DNA of 64,000 nucleotides from JBCFAY01 sp038562375 (GCA_038562375.1 JBCFAY010000002.1:62001-126000); one strand, 5' to 3'; counted from the first letter of the stretch, positions 43,871 through 52,796 are shown. Numbers and translations: made by a program. The notes: a model not told the origin generated them from the letters alone.

Positions 43871-44120
43871 ATCAGTTAACCTCGTTCACCCATGCAAAAA
43901 GCAGCGCCACGATGCGCCGCCGCATGAACTCATAGCAATAATATACCATAGATTCTACCCAAGAGTATGGCGCGAATTTAAATTCTGCCTGCAATTCCTG
44001 TCGATTTTCCTGCTTTTTGCAACAAATCGAAGGTTAGACCCGCGATTCGGCCTTGTGACCGAGGCGCGCGGCGTATCGCATCGAAATGCATTTTTTTTGG
44101 AAAAACTCGAGTTGAGGTAG

Positions 44121-44149
44121 TGACAGTGCCGGGATGGTATGGTATAATT
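44121..44149 (+). promoter_or_regulatory. Promoter of the tRNA operon
   Basis: GTGACA, a 17-base spacer and a perfect TATAAT, 36 bases before the tRNA-Thr gene. Confidence 0.8.
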
Positions 44150-44184
44150 CTTAACTGTCGGTATCGCATATCGCTTTACCCGAT

Positions 44185-44260
44185 GCCAATGTAGCTCAGT
44201 TGGTAGAGCAGCGCATTCGTAATGCGCAGGTCTGGGGTTCGAGTCCCCACATTGGCTCCA
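44185..44260 (+). tRNA. tRNA-Thr (anticodon CGT)
   Basis: 76 bases with encoded CCA. Acceptor gccaatg/cattggc, D-arm gtagctcagttggtagagc, anticodon stem gcgca/tgcgc with loop ttcgtaa, and T-arm ggggttcgagtcccc. Anticodon CGT reads ACG. Confidence 0.97.
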
Positions 44261-44270
44261 TTTTTTTGCT

Positions 44271-44347
44271 CGGGGCGTAGCGCAGCTTGGTAGCGCGTTT
44301 GGTTCGGGACCAAAAGGTCGCAGGTTCAAATCCTGTCGCCCCGACCA
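44271..44347 (+). tRNA. tRNA-Pro (anticodon CGG)
   Basis: 77 bases with encoded CCA. Acceptor cggggcg/cgccccg, anticodon stem tttgg/ccaaa with loop ttcggga, T-arm caggttcaaatcctg. Anticodon CGG reads CCG. It follows tRNA-Thr by 10 bases and shares its promoter and terminator. Confidence 0.97.
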
Positions 44348-44358
44348 TGCTGAATCAG

Positions 44359-44408
44359 GGGTCGAGATTTGGAACAAAAAAGTTGGACGTTCCAAATGCG
44401 ACCCTTTT
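44359..44408 (+). terminator. Terminator of the tRNA operon
   Basis: A 15-bp stem (gggtcg + atttggaac / gttccaaat + cgaccc, with a small internal loop) followed by TTTT, 11 bases after tRNA-Pro. Confidence 0.8.
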
Positions 44409-44490
44409 GATATGTCAGAAACGCCTGAACACAAGCGCTTTTTGCAGCTTGCCTCTTTCACACATAAACTGGGACTCTGAAGGATTTACC

Positions 44491-44516
44491 CTGCATCTAT
44501 TCTGTCAACGTTAAAC
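44491..44516 (+). repeat. Intergenic motif copy A
   Basis: Reads ctgcatctattctgtcaacg then ttaaac. Copies B (50736-50761) and C (52932-52955) share the shape ctgcaTyTrTTyTGTCAACrTTAAAC. As in the other copies, a hairpin follows closely (44525). Confidence 0.6.
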
Positions 44517-44524
44517 AAACATCA

Positions 44525-44556
44525 AAAGAGGTCGATTGCTGTTGATCGACTTCTTT
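44525..44556 (+). terminator. Hairpin after motif A
   Basis: A 12-bp stem (aaagaggtcgat / atcgacttcttt, one G-T pair) with an 8-base loop, then atgttatat. The right arm ending cttctttatgtt is shared with the hairpin after motif C. Confidence 0.5.
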
Positions 44557-44627
44557 ATGTTATATATAGATAAGAAACAGTTTTTGATTACCGCCAACGC
44601 CGAAAAAACCCGGTGGACAGCAAATGA

Positions 44628-44855
44628 TACCATTATGCCTGTAAACCGCGATATCGCTTCGTACAATAAGGACACAAAGTAGTTACTTCAAAACCGATAA
44701 AAACACTCGGTTTATTCGGTACTCCAAGTGATTTTTCTGAAATTATCGAAAAGGTATTGAAAAATATGCGATTGATACCTCCATGTAAAGCTTGTATAAT
44801 AACACCTGAAAGAATGCGGGTTATCCTGCAGCCTTTGGGCATTTTAGACATATGA
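44628..44855 (+). pseudogene. Broken small gene of unknown family
   Basis: One plus-strand frame reads like coding sequence (cysteine/aromatic start YHYACKPRYRFVQ, then after one TAA, GHKVVTSKPIKTLGLFG... to LQPLGILDI and a TGA). A terminator-like hairpin begins exactly at the stop. I do not recognise the family. A 125-codon minus-strand frame over the same bases lacks a ribosome site and is less convincing. Bases 44884-45140 beyond show no supported gene. Confidence 0.3.
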
Positions 44856-44886
44856 AATAACGTCGTTCGATTCGACGTTATTTTAT
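44855..44886 (+). terminator. Hairpin after the broken gene
   Basis: An 11-bp perfect stem (aaataacgtcg / cgacgttattt) with a 7-base loop followed by TTATATAT. AT-rich ends make it usable in both directions. Confidence 0.6.
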
Positions 44887-45176
44887 ATATTCGATGGACC
44901 GCGGCGGCACCGAGCCAATTTTTGTTTTGCGCCTTCATCCAAATAATGATTGAACAGGAGAAACGGCGCTCGCATACTACGGAATTTATAACCTTCGCAC
45001 GCTCTTCCATGCTCCCTCCCCGGTAGTCGAAGAAGCTCGGAGGGTAGGATCGACTATTTGGGTCCGGACATGGACGTTATGGAAACGAACCGTTGTTCCA
45101 GGGTTTATGACGACATCATCCGGCCCGGGGTGCTCGGGAGTTTTTGCAGGAAATTTTGGATTGTAAGGGAGCAGAT

Positions 45177-46259
45177 ATGCCAAACAAAACAATCACCATG
45201 AAATCAAAGCGTGGATTACAAATGCAGTTGATCGGCCCCTTCGGCGCGCTGATACTGGCGTTGCTGCTGGGTGCGGCGTTGATCCAGCTCACCGGGCACG
45301 ACAGCGGGGCCGCCTATTCGGCCATGCTGCAGGGCGCGTTCGGCAGCAAATCCGCCATCGGTGAAACCATCATTAAAATGATCCCGCTGATCTTTACCGG
45401 GCTGAGTTTCGCTCTGGCGAACCGGTGCGGATTGATTAACATCGGCGCAGAAGGCCAGCTTTACGTCGGCGGCCTCTGCGCCGTGGCGGTGGCGCTGTAC
45501 GTACCCGGATTGCCAATCTACCTGCATCTGCCGCTGGCGATTATCGCCGGGTTTATCGGCGGGGGAATCTGGGGAATGATTGCCGGAATTTTAAAGGTGC
45601 GGTTCGGCGCCAATGAAATGATTACCACCATCATGCTTAACTACGTCGGCAATTACTTAATCAATTACATGGTATCTATTGTCATGATCGATCCGGTGGA
45701 CAATTTACAGCAGACGGCCAGAATGCCCGCGACTGCCCAGCTGCCCATCTTGATCGGAGGTACGCGTGTGCATCTGGGCATTATCATTGCGCTCGTGTGC
45801 ATTTTTGTCTATTACGTCTTTCTCTGGAAGATGCGCAGCGGGTATGAGACCCGCGTCGTGGGATTAAACGCCGAAGCTGCGCGCTATGCGGGCATCAACG
45901 ACAAGAAAAAGACCGTGCTCGCCATGTTTATGGCCGGCGGCTTTGCGGGGCTTGCCGGCATGTCGGAAATTTTGGGTGTGCAGATACGCATGTACCAAAA
46001 CTTTTCACCGGGCTATGGTTTTGACGGCATTGCGGTGGCGCTCTTGGGGGCGAATACACCCATCGGCATTCTTCTTTCGTCGCTGCTGTTCGGCGCGCTT
46101 CGGGCCGGATCCAATCTCATGCAGATGACCGCACAGGTACCCGCGGCAATGATTTATATCATCCAGTCAATGGTGATTATGTTTGTGGTAGGCAGCCAGT
46201 TTATCCCGCAGCTGCAAAAGAGAATGAAGATCAGGCACGAAGCCAAAGGAGATCAATAA
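45177..46259 (+). CDS. Nucleoside-type ABC transporter permease (NupP/YufP family)
   Basis: A 360-residue permease of the BPD_transp_2 family, related to B. subtilis NupP. It has about nine membrane helices and the family loop ALANRCGLINIGAEGQLYVGG. MPNKTITMKSK is chosen as start because aaggga lies 6 bases before it. The next permease starts two bases after its stop. Together with the ATPase and BMP lipoprotein downstream it forms a transporter for nucleosides such as guanosine or other purine nucleosides; substrate is inferred from family. Confidence 0.9.
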   Translation: MPNKTITMKSKRGLQMQLIGPFGALILALLLGAALIQLTGHDSGAAYSAMLQGAFGSKSAIGETIIKMIPLIFTGLSFALANRCGLINIGAEGQLYVGGLCAVAVALYVPGLPIYLHLPLAIIAGFIGGGIWGMIAGILKVRFGANEMITTIMLNYVGNYLINYMVSIVMIDPVDNLQQTARMPATAQLPILIGGTRVHLGIIIALVCIFVYYVFLWKMRSGYETRVVGLNAEAARYAGINDKKKTVLAMFMAGGFAGLAGMSEILGVQIRMYQNFSPGYGFDGIAVALLGANTPIGILLSSLLFGALRAGSNLMQMTAQVPAAMIYIIQSMVIMFVVGSQFIPQLQKRMKIRHEAKGDQ

Positions 46260-46260
46260 T

Positions 46261-47178
46261 ATGGATTTTATCACCAGCTTTTTAGCTGCGGACATCCGCA
46301 TGGCAGTACCCATATTTATTGCTGCGCTCGGCCTGGTGTACAGCGAGTGCGCCGGCGTGGTGAACATCGGCGCGGAAGGCATCATGCTCATCGGCGCCTT
46401 GGCGGGATTTGTCGGTTCCTGGCTTACGGGAAGTCCCTGGATCGCACTGCTCATAGCGATGGCTGCCGGCGCTTTGGTTGGCGCGTTCTTCGCCTTTATG
46501 GTGGTATCGGTGCGAGCGAATCAAACGGTTGTCGGCGTTGGCCTGAATATCTTCGGCAGCGGTATTACCGTTACCCTCAACCGCCTGATATTCGGTATGA
46601 ACATGCAGCAACCCAGGGTGAATTCCTTTTCCAATCTTCAGATTCCGGTTCTTTCGGATATCCCGGTGGTAGGCGATATCTTCTTTAAACACAACATCCT
46701 GGTGTACATCATGGTGGCGGCGCTCATCCTCGCGAACTATGTGCTCTTTAAGACCAGGCTGGGCCTGAAGATCCGCGCCGTGGGCGAACAGCCCAAGGCC
46801 TGCGATACGCTGGGCATCAACGTGTACCGGATCCGCTACGGCACCATCTTATACAGCACCATGATGTGCGCTCTGGCCGGCGCGTACATGTCGCTGGCGC
46901 AGCTGAGCCTGTTCATCGAGGGTATGGTCTCCGGCCGCGGGTTTATCGCGCTTGCGGCGGTGGTGTTCGGCAAGTGGAAACCCGCGGGCGTGCTGCTTGC
47001 CGCATTGGTGTTCGGCGCCGGCGAAGCTCTGCAGATCAAGCTCCAGACGCTGCAGACGGGCATTCCCTATCAGTTTGCGCAAATGGTGCCGTATCTGCTG
47101 ACCATCTTTGCCCTAGTGGGAGTCGTTGGAAAGTCTACAGCGCCTTTGGCCAGCGGCCAGCCTTATATCAAGGAATAA
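46261..47178 (+). CDS. Nucleoside-type ABC transporter permease (NupQ/YufQ family)
   Basis: A 305-residue second membrane subunit, with IFIAALGLVYSECAGVVNIGAEGIMLIGAL at the start and about eight helices. An aaggagat site is 6 bases before the ATG. Tightly linked to the preceding permease. A 208-base gap with no clear feature separates it from the ATPase gene. Confidence 0.92.
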   Translation: MDFITSFLAADIRMAVPIFIAALGLVYSECAGVVNIGAEGIMLIGALAGFVGSWLTGSPWIALLIAMAAGALVGAFFAFMVVSVRANQTVVGVGLNIFGSGITVTLNRLIFGMNMQQPRVNSFSNLQIPVLSDIPVVGDIFFKHNILVYIMVAALILANYVLFKTRLGLKIRAVGEQPKACDTLGINVYRIRYGTILYSTMMCALAGAYMSLAQLSLFIEGMVSGRGFIALAAVVFGKWKPAGVLLAALVFGAGEALQIKLQTLQTGIPYQFAQMVPYLLTIFALVGVVGKSTAPLASGQPYIKE

Positions 47179-47386
47179 TCCGAAACCGGAACCCACCGGA
47201 TAACGGCCTCGGACGCGCGCAGATTCTCACCGCGGCACGGCGGAATCCCTGCCGTTGCGCATTGCACATTCTTCGCGCTATCCTGATTCGCGGGCTTTTA
47301 GTCTTGGCCGTCTCACGCACGCGTTTCAGAGATGAATGTCGGGAACGTATTGAATCCATAAAATCAAAAATGACGGGGTTAATGAT

Positions 47387-48934
47387 ATGACGAACTTATT
47401 GGAGATGAAAAAAGTTTGCAAGTATTTTGCGGGCGTGAGGGCGAACTACAACGTGGACTTTTGCGTAAAGGAAGGCGAGGTTCACGCGCTGCTCGGTGAA
47501 AACGGAGCGGGCAAAAGTACGTTGATGAACGTGCTTTACGGGCTTTATGAGCCTACCTCGGGAGAAATCCATATCGACGGGAAAAAGCAGTGCATCAATT
47601 GCCCCGGCCATGCAATCGAGCTTGGCGTGGGCATGGTTCACCAGCATTTTATGCTTGTTTCCGCGCTCACGGTCATCGAAAATGTCGTGCTTGGGTTAAA
47701 GGAAGGCTCGCCGTTGTATCTCGACCTCAATACGGCGGCAAAGCGCTTAAAGGATTTGGCACATCAGTATAATATGGATATCGATCCTTTCGCCAAGGTC
47801 TGGCAGCTGTCCGTGGGCCAGCAGCAGCGTCTGGAGATATTGAAGGCGATGTACCGCGGCGCGAAATTATTTATTTTGGACGAGCCTACGGCCGTGCTGA
47901 CGCCGCAGGAAGTAGAAGAACTGTTCAACATGATTCGCCAGCTCAAAAGCGAAGGCAAGACCATTATTTTTATCAGCCACAAGCTCAACGAAGTTATGAC
48001 CATCTGTGACAGCATCACCGTACTGCGCCTGGGCGAGGTAGCGGCGACGCTGAGTGTTTCAGAGACCAACAAAGTGCAGCTCGCACAGCTTATGGTCGGC
48101 AAAATGGTTGAGTTGACGTATGACAAGAAGCCGATGGACTACCCGAAGATGCCCGTGATCTTATCCTTGGAAAATGTCCGCTGCAACAACTCCAAGGGTC
48201 TGCCTGCGCTCAACGGCCTTTGTTTGGAAGTAAAAAAAGGTGAAATCCTGGGAATTGCAGGCGTTGACGGCAACGGACAGACCGAACTTGTGGACTGCAT
48301 CACCGGATTGACAAAGGTGCTGGGCGGGAGCATTAAAATCAAGGATAAGGACCTGACCAATGCAAGTCCCTTGTCGGTGCTGAAAAACGGCGTGGCGCAT
48401 ATCCCGGAAGATCGGCACAAGCGCGGCGTTGTGCTCTCTATGAATCTCGTTGAAAATATTTTACTGATGAATTACTACCGCAGCGAATTTGCCAAAGGCG
48501 AATGGCTCAAATGGAAACACATCAACAGCTACGCAAAAAACATCATCGAACAATATAATGTAAAGACGCCGACGGAATACGAGCTTATGGCAAATTTATC
48601 CGGCGGAAACCAGCAAAAAGTTGTGCTTGGCCGTGAAATCCAGCGCGAACCCGATCTTCTCATCGCCATGCATCCCGCGCGCGGCCTTGATATCGGCGCC
48701 ACCGAATACGTCCAGCGAAAGATTGTCGAGGAGCGTGACCGTGGTGCGGCCGTGCTGCTCGTATCGACAGAGCTGGATGAGATTTATGCGCTTTCCGACC
48801 GCATTGCCGTAATGTATGAAGGGAAGATCATGGGCATTGTTTCCCCGAAGATTGAAATCCATAAGCTGGGATTGATGATGGCAGGTATGCGCGTAGAAGA
48901 ACTCGAGCTCACGGAAGCGGAAAAAGGCGTCTGA
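47387..48934 (+). CDS. Sugar/nucleoside-type ABC transporter ATPase with two ATPase domains (NupO-like)
   Basis: A 515-residue fused double ATPase. The first domain has Walker A GENGAGKST, signature LSVGQQQRLE and Walker B LFILDEPTAVLTPQE; the second has the GVDGNGQTELVDCITGLT motif, LSGGNQQKVVLGRE and a shifted Walker B region (LLIAMHPARGLDIGA). The second site's degenerate Walker A is normal for this RbsA/NupO type. The ribosome site is weak (gggg 8 bases upstream). It is the third gene of the transporter. Confidence 0.92.
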   Translation: MTNLLEMKKVCKYFAGVRANYNVDFCVKEGEVHALLGENGAGKSTLMNVLYGLYEPTSGEIHIDGKKQCINCPGHAIELGVGMVHQHFMLVSALTVIENVVLGLKEGSPLYLDLNTAAKRLKDLAHQYNMDIDPFAKVWQLSVGQQQRLEILKAMYRGAKLFILDEPTAVLTPQEVEELFNMIRQLKSEGKTIIFISHKLNEVMTICDSITVLRLGEVAATLSVSETNKVQLAQLMVGKMVELTYDKKPMDYPKMPVILSLENVRCNNSKGLPALNGLCLEVKKGEILGIAGVDGNGQTELVDCITGLTKVLGGSIKIKDKDLTNASPLSVLKNGVAHIPEDRHKRGVVLSMNLVENILLMNYYRSEFAKGEWLKWKHINSYAKNIIEQYNVKTPTEYELMANLSGGNQQKVVLGREIQREPDLLIAMHPARGLDIGATEYVQRKIVEERDRGAAVLLVSTELDEIYALSDRIAVMYEGKIMGIVSPKIEIHKLGLMMAGMRVEELELTEAEKGV

Positions 48935-49189
48935 CGGATCATTTCTAAGCAGCATTCGCACGCCTTTGGAACGCGAAAAGGCGAATTGCCGGGATGGATC
49001 AAGCGGTCGTAATAAGGCTCGTACCAAAAATGACTTTGGGCGTGCATGGTTAGCATGGAAGAAAAAATTGGTTGTGTTTTAGGTTAAAATATGTTATCTT
49101 TAATATATATATAATTATTATATGAGTATCTGTTGTTTGAACCATTCTCAAAAAAATCGGCCACATTGAAATTGAACAACCATCGTCTT

Positions 49190-49318
49190 TCCTGTTCGAC
49201 GTAAAAAGCTACTGGGGTTCCCTAGCTATTGCGGCGGCCTATTTTTGTACCAAAAATCGGTTGCCGGACGGCATAAACAAACAGCCTGCCGCCTAATTAA
49301 GCCAAAACGGCTTTTAGG
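49190..49318 (+). ncRNA. Structured leader before the nucleoside-binding protein
   Basis: Three hairpins follow each other: agcta...ggg/ccc...tagct (49207-49227), cgg.cggc/gcc.gccg around ataaacaaaca (49264-49292), and aagcc/ggctt (49299-49313) followed by TTAGG. The last resembles a weak terminator directly before the start region of the BMP gene. The order fits an attenuator or riboswitch, but I cannot assign it to a known class; the purine class motif is absent. Confidence 0.35.
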
Positions 49319-49350
49319 ATAAAACACAAGTAAAATAAGGAGGAATCAGA

Positions 49351-50379
49351 ATGAGGAAATTCAGAACCATTCTCGCTCTTGCTCTGGTGATGCTTATGGC
49401 GGTTGCAGTGCTACCCGCTTGCAGCAGCCAGACGGCCGAATCGGACAAGACCTTTAAGGTAGCTCTTGTGCTTCCCGGCAACGTCAATGATGCCGGGTGG
49501 AGTGCTTCCGCTTACGCCGGCCTGCAGCTCATAGAAAAGGACCTGGGGGCGGAAATCGCCTACTCCGAAGCGGTTGCAGCCTCCGACGCCGCCAGTATTT
49601 TCAGGCATTATGCCGACCAGGGCTTTGACGTTATCATCGGGCATGGCTACGAGTATGGCGACATTGCCATGACCGTCGGCCCCGAGTTCCCCGACATCAC
49701 CTTCCTGGTAACGAGCACCAACATTGCCCAAGCGCCAAATGTGGGTTCCATGAACACGTTGCCGGTTGAGAACGGCCTGCTCCAGGGTACCGCGGCGGCA
49801 TACATGACCAAGACTAAAAAGATCGGCGCCGTGGGCGGCCTGACCTTCTCGTCCTTCTTCGATCCCCTCAACGCCTACGCGGCGGCCGCGATCTCCATCG
49901 ATCCTGAGATCGAGGTTATGCTCAATGTTATCGGCTCTGAAACCGATGCCGCACTGGCTAAGGAGACCGCCCTTTCCATGATCGACGAAGGCGCCGACGT
50001 CATCATGTACAACGCCAACGCCGCAGGACAGGGCGCGCTGGAAGCGTGCAAGGAGCGCGGCGTTTACGCCATCGCCTCCATCAAGGACCAGAACAACCTG
50101 GCACCTGATGTCATGATCGGCACCGGCGTATGCGATACGGCAATCGCCATGCGCGAAGTGGTTTCCATTATCAAGGACGGCAAATTCGAACCCAAGTTCT
50201 ACAGCATGGGCGTGCCGACCGGTTGCGTGTACTTCGTACCCAACGACGCGGTGTACAACACCATGTCCGAAGAAGGACGCAAGGCGATGGACGACCTGTT
50301 CGATAAGCTGATGAAGGGTGAGGTCGATCCCTACGGCATGATCGATCAGTACGTGCCTGCCAACGTCAAGGTTGGTTAA
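49351..50379 (+). CDS. BMP family nucleoside-binding lipoprotein
   Basis: A 342-residue lipoprotein of the BMP/Med family (B. subtilis NupN, Treponema PnrA). Signal MRKFRTILALALVMLMAVAVLPAC ends in the lipobox cysteine. Family marks: FKVALVLPGNVNDAGWSASAYAGL, IIGHGYEYGDIAMTVGPEFPDITF and IMYNANAAGQGALEACKERG. aaggagg lies 8 bases before the ATG. Unlike the usual order, the binding protein is last and 416 bases away from the ATPase, with its own AT-rich promoter-like region (around 49075-49130) and a structured leader. Confidence 0.93.
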   Translation: MRKFRTILALALVMLMAVAVLPACSSQTAESDKTFKVALVLPGNVNDAGWSASAYAGLQLIEKDLGAEIAYSEAVAASDAASIFRHYADQGFDVIIGHGYEYGDIAMTVGPEFPDITFLVTSTNIAQAPNVGSMNTLPVENGLLQGTAAAYMTKTKKIGAVGGLTFSSFFDPLNAYAAAAISIDPEIEVMLNVIGSETDAALAKETALSMIDEGADVIMYNANAAGQGALEACKERGVYAIASIKDQNNLAPDVMIGTGVCDTAIAMREVVSIIKDGKFEPKFYSMGVPTGCVYFVPNDAVYNTMSEEGRKAMDDLFDKLMKGEVDPYGMIDQYVPANVKVG

Positions 50380-50512
50380 TCGCCCCGAAGGCAGCTAAAA
50401 CGATATATGTCCCCAACCGAAAAGCAATGGCGTCCCAAAAGGCGGGTTCACTCAGGGATTTGAGAAAAACGGCTCAATGTCAAGAGTTGGGGCAGAGCGG
50501 CAGACCAAGCTC

Positions 50513-50551
50513 AAGGGAGTTGATTCCATAAGAGGAGTCAACTCCCTTTAT
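50513..50551. terminator. Terminator of the nucleoside transporter
   Basis: A long stem (aagggagttga.tcc / gga.tcaactccctt) with a 6-base loop followed by TTTATG. The transposase relic on the minus strand ends in the same place, so it may serve both strands. Confidence 0.75.
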
Positions 50552-50646
50552 GTATTTACGGCAGCCGAGATGCGGGTACGGAAATTTCGGAAATTATGAT
50601 AGCCATAAGCAATCCGTTTGATGGCTTTGGCAGTATGATCTTTTAA
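50548..50646 (-). pseudogene. C-terminal relic of an ISL3-family transposase
   Basis: The minus strand reads DHTAKAIKRIAYGYHNFRNF then RTRISAAVNT and a stop, preceded by an in-frame TGA. This matches the end of ISL3-type DDE transposases (...KxIKRxAYGYxNFxNFRxR). The rest of the element is missing or scrambled; copy B of the intergenic motif lies about 90 bases upstream on the relic's strand. Confidence 0.6.
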
Positions 50647-50735
50647 TCAACCGGACATTATTAGGGATGGTATCTTGACGCTTTGTAAGTCTATCGTCTT
50701 GACTTATCCATGATATTTTTGTGCTCCCACACCGG

Positions 50736-50761
50736 CTGCATTTATTTTGTCAACATTAAAC
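50736..50761 (+). repeat. Intergenic motif copy B
   Basis: Reads ctgcatttattttgtcaaca then ttaaac, differing from copy A at only a few positions. A palindrome (gcaggcagcgcctgc) and a strong terminator-like hairpin follow. Confidence 0.6.
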
Positions 50762-50782
50762 AGCAGGCAGCGCCTGCACCCA

Positions 50783-50821
50783 ATATCGCGAACTATTGTC
50801 GGTAGTTCGCGGTATTTTTTT
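50783..50821 (+). terminator. Strong hairpin with T-run after motif B
   Basis: cgcgaacta / tagttcgcg with a 7-base loop, extended by at-rich pairs and followed by TATTTTTTT. No gene clearly ends here, so it may be a relic or part of an unrecognised small transcript. Confidence 0.75.
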
Positions 50822-50919
50822 ACCCGTGCCGGGGCTGCATCTTTTTCTTCATCGTTATTGCTCCAAAAAATTGCTGTTAATGCTAAGCTGATTAAACTTA
50901 TGGCCGATATTATAGTTAG

Positions 50920-50948
50920 CACTCCTTATAAAACATAAGGGAGTTTTT
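50920..50948 (+). terminator. Hairpin with T-run
   Basis: gcactcc.ttat / ataa.ggagt with loop aaaac, then TTTTTAA. No clear upstream gene; two small frames (a 72-codon minus frame and a 65-codon plus frame at 50999) are not convincing. Bases 50949-51197 show no other feature. Confidence 0.6.
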
Positions 50949-51197
50949 AATGTGGGCGGCCCCCATCGCCTGGTAAATAAACGGAACACGGAAAACCGAT
51001 GGCCCGAGAAAACCCGCAGCATTCCGTGGGGCGACATGAGCAAAATAAAGCAATCCAGAATTACGGGCATTTATGGACCGTGGCGATGAACAAATATCCT
51101 GGTGATAAAGCAGGAAGGCGAAAAAACGGCGAAGAAGCGGGAACGCAAAGGAAAACTATTATTGAAGGAAAACCCGTGATGAGGAGGGTTTTATAAT

Positions 51198-52796
51198 TTG
51201 GACAATGTCGATATCGTTTATATGCTGCTAATTCTATCCACACTGGTTGTGCTGTATTTTTTATTCTTGGTAGCAAAAAGAAAACAGAAAAAACAAATTC
51301 ATTATGCTGTTTTGAGTATAACGATAAGCATTTTTATATGGAATGTCGCAGTACTATTGTATCCGTCTTTTAACAATGTCCGGTGGATATTGTCGCTCTG
51401 TGAACGATTGTACTTTCTGGGTACGATTCTAGTATCGATTTCAATTTTATTTACCGGGTTAATATTTGCTCGAACCAAAATTAAATTTACCTGGAAGCAT
51501 GCATTGCTGTTTGTCGTTCCCGTAACCTCTATCGCGGTGCTGTTTACGAATCAGAGCCATCACTTGTTCTATACAACTTTTAGCCTGATACCCTCCGAGC
51601 AAAATTTTGGAATCTATTTTACGATACATACGATATATTCCTATCTGTGTATAGGGATCGGCATGGCTTACCTTGTAATCTTTTCCATAAAAAATTACGG
51701 CGTTTTTTCCAAACAATCATTGTTGATACTCATCGGCCTTATGATTTCATTGATCACCGATGCTATAAGCACATTTAAGATCTTTGATTGGTCAACGGCA
51801 ATTGAAAACATTGCTTTTGCCGTTACCATTAGTTTCTTTATATTAGCGACGGTAAAGTTTGATTTCCTAAATGTAATACCCATCGCCTTGCAAACAGTCG
51901 TTGATTTGATTTCCGACAGCTATGTGGTTATTAATGAGGATTTTGAAATCATTGATTACAACAAAGCTTTTATAGCCGGTTTTGCCGGGGCAGCCAGAAA
52001 AGTCGGCATCATGGAGATAATCAAAAAAAACTATAGCGATTTTGATGTTAAGAAGTTTATGAGGTTCCTTCATGAGGCAGCTCGTGAGCAAAAAAAACTA
52101 AGCTTTGAACTGTCCAGGTCCGTGGGTGAAGGTATCGCCTATTACATGGTCGAAATCACCCCTATTTATATCAGCGGCAATCATATAGGAACCATAATTT
52201 TAAAAAAAGATATTACGGAGCATAAAAGCAATTTAGAAAAAGTCATGCAGCTCAATGAAAGGCTGCAGAGTTTGGCAACCCGAGATTGGCTGACGCAGTC
52301 TTATAATAGATATTTCTTCGACGAAAGATTGCAGCAAGAGATCGACCGTATAAACAGACTGCAGATCTATGGTCAGGAACTATGCAAAAGAGCTGATAAT
52401 TTCGGGTTAATTATGTTTGATATAGACTATTTCAAAATATATAACGATAACAATGGACATTTGGCAGGAGATGAACTCTTACAAACAATTGTTACTGTTG
52501 TTAAAGAAGTGCTGTATCCGACGGATATATTATGCAGATACGGCGGAGAAGAGTTTGCCGTTATTTGTTGCCAGACTTCAGAGGAAGGGATGAGAGTAGT
52601 TGCAGAAAAGATAAGAAAAGCTGTGGAAAATTATGATTTTAAGTTTCAGGACAAACAGCCGGACGGCAACCTGACAATTAGCGTTGGCGCAGTATGCTGC
52701 TCAACAGCTAAGGTGAAAAAAGACGATTTAATAAAAAGAGCCGATAATAATCTATATTTAGCCAAAAATGGCGGAAGAAATAAGGTTGTTTTTTGA
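51198..52796 (+). CDS. Membrane diguanylate cyclase: 7TM sensor, PAS and GGDEF domains
   Basis: A 532-residue signalling enzyme that would make cyclic di-GMP from GTP. Residues 1-220 form about seven membrane helices of the histidine-kinase N-terminal 7TM type; about 230-345 is a PAS-like domain (SDSYVVINEDFEIIDYNKAF); about 365-532 is the GGDEF domain with DIDYFKIYNDNNGHLAGDE and active loop CRYGGEEFAVI. The catalytic variant GGEEF is a normal active form; no RxxD inhibitory site is seen before it. The start is TTG, 10 bases after gaggagg. The gene is visibly more AT-rich than its surroundings and flanked by relics, suggesting transfer. Confidence 0.9.
   Translation: MDNVDIVYMLLILSTLVVLYFLFLVAKRKQKKQIHYAVLSITISIFIWNVAVLLYPSFNNVRWILSLCERLYFLGTILVSISILFTGLIFARTKIKFTWKHALLFVVPVTSIAVLFTNQSHHLFYTTFSLIPSEQNFGIYFTIHTIYSYLCIGIGMAYLVIFSIKNYGVFSKQSLLILIGLMISLITDAISTFKIFDWSTAIENIAFAVTISFFILATVKFDFLNVIPIALQTVVDLISDSYVVINEDFEIIDYNKAFIAGFAGAARKVGIMEIIKKNYSDFDVKKFMRFLHEAAREQKKLSFELSRSVGEGIAYYMVEITPIYISGNHIGTIILKKDITEHKSNLEKVMQLNERLQSLATRDWLTQSYNRYFFDERLQQEIDRINRLQIYGQELCKRADNFGLIMFDIDYFKIYNDNNGHLAGDELLQTIVTVVKEVLYPTDILCRYGGEEFAVICCQTSEEGMRVVAEKIRKAVENYDFKFQDKQPDGNLTISVGAVCCSTAKVKKDDLIKRADNNLYLAKNGGRNKVVF

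Noticed and set aside
43955..44461. A 168-codon minus-strand frame over the tRNA pair
   Set aside because: It is the antisense of tRNA-Thr and tRNA-Pro (the GDSNPRP and QDLNLRP strings are typical false proteins of tRNA genes).
50704..50922. 72-codon minus-strand frame
   Set aside because: It spans motif B and a terminator hairpin, has no ribosome site and no resemblance to a protein.
50949..51197. Cyclic di-GMP riboswitch before the diguanylate cyclase
   Set aside because: An acgcaaagg string occurs, but the full GEMM core with its tetraloop and receptor is missing.
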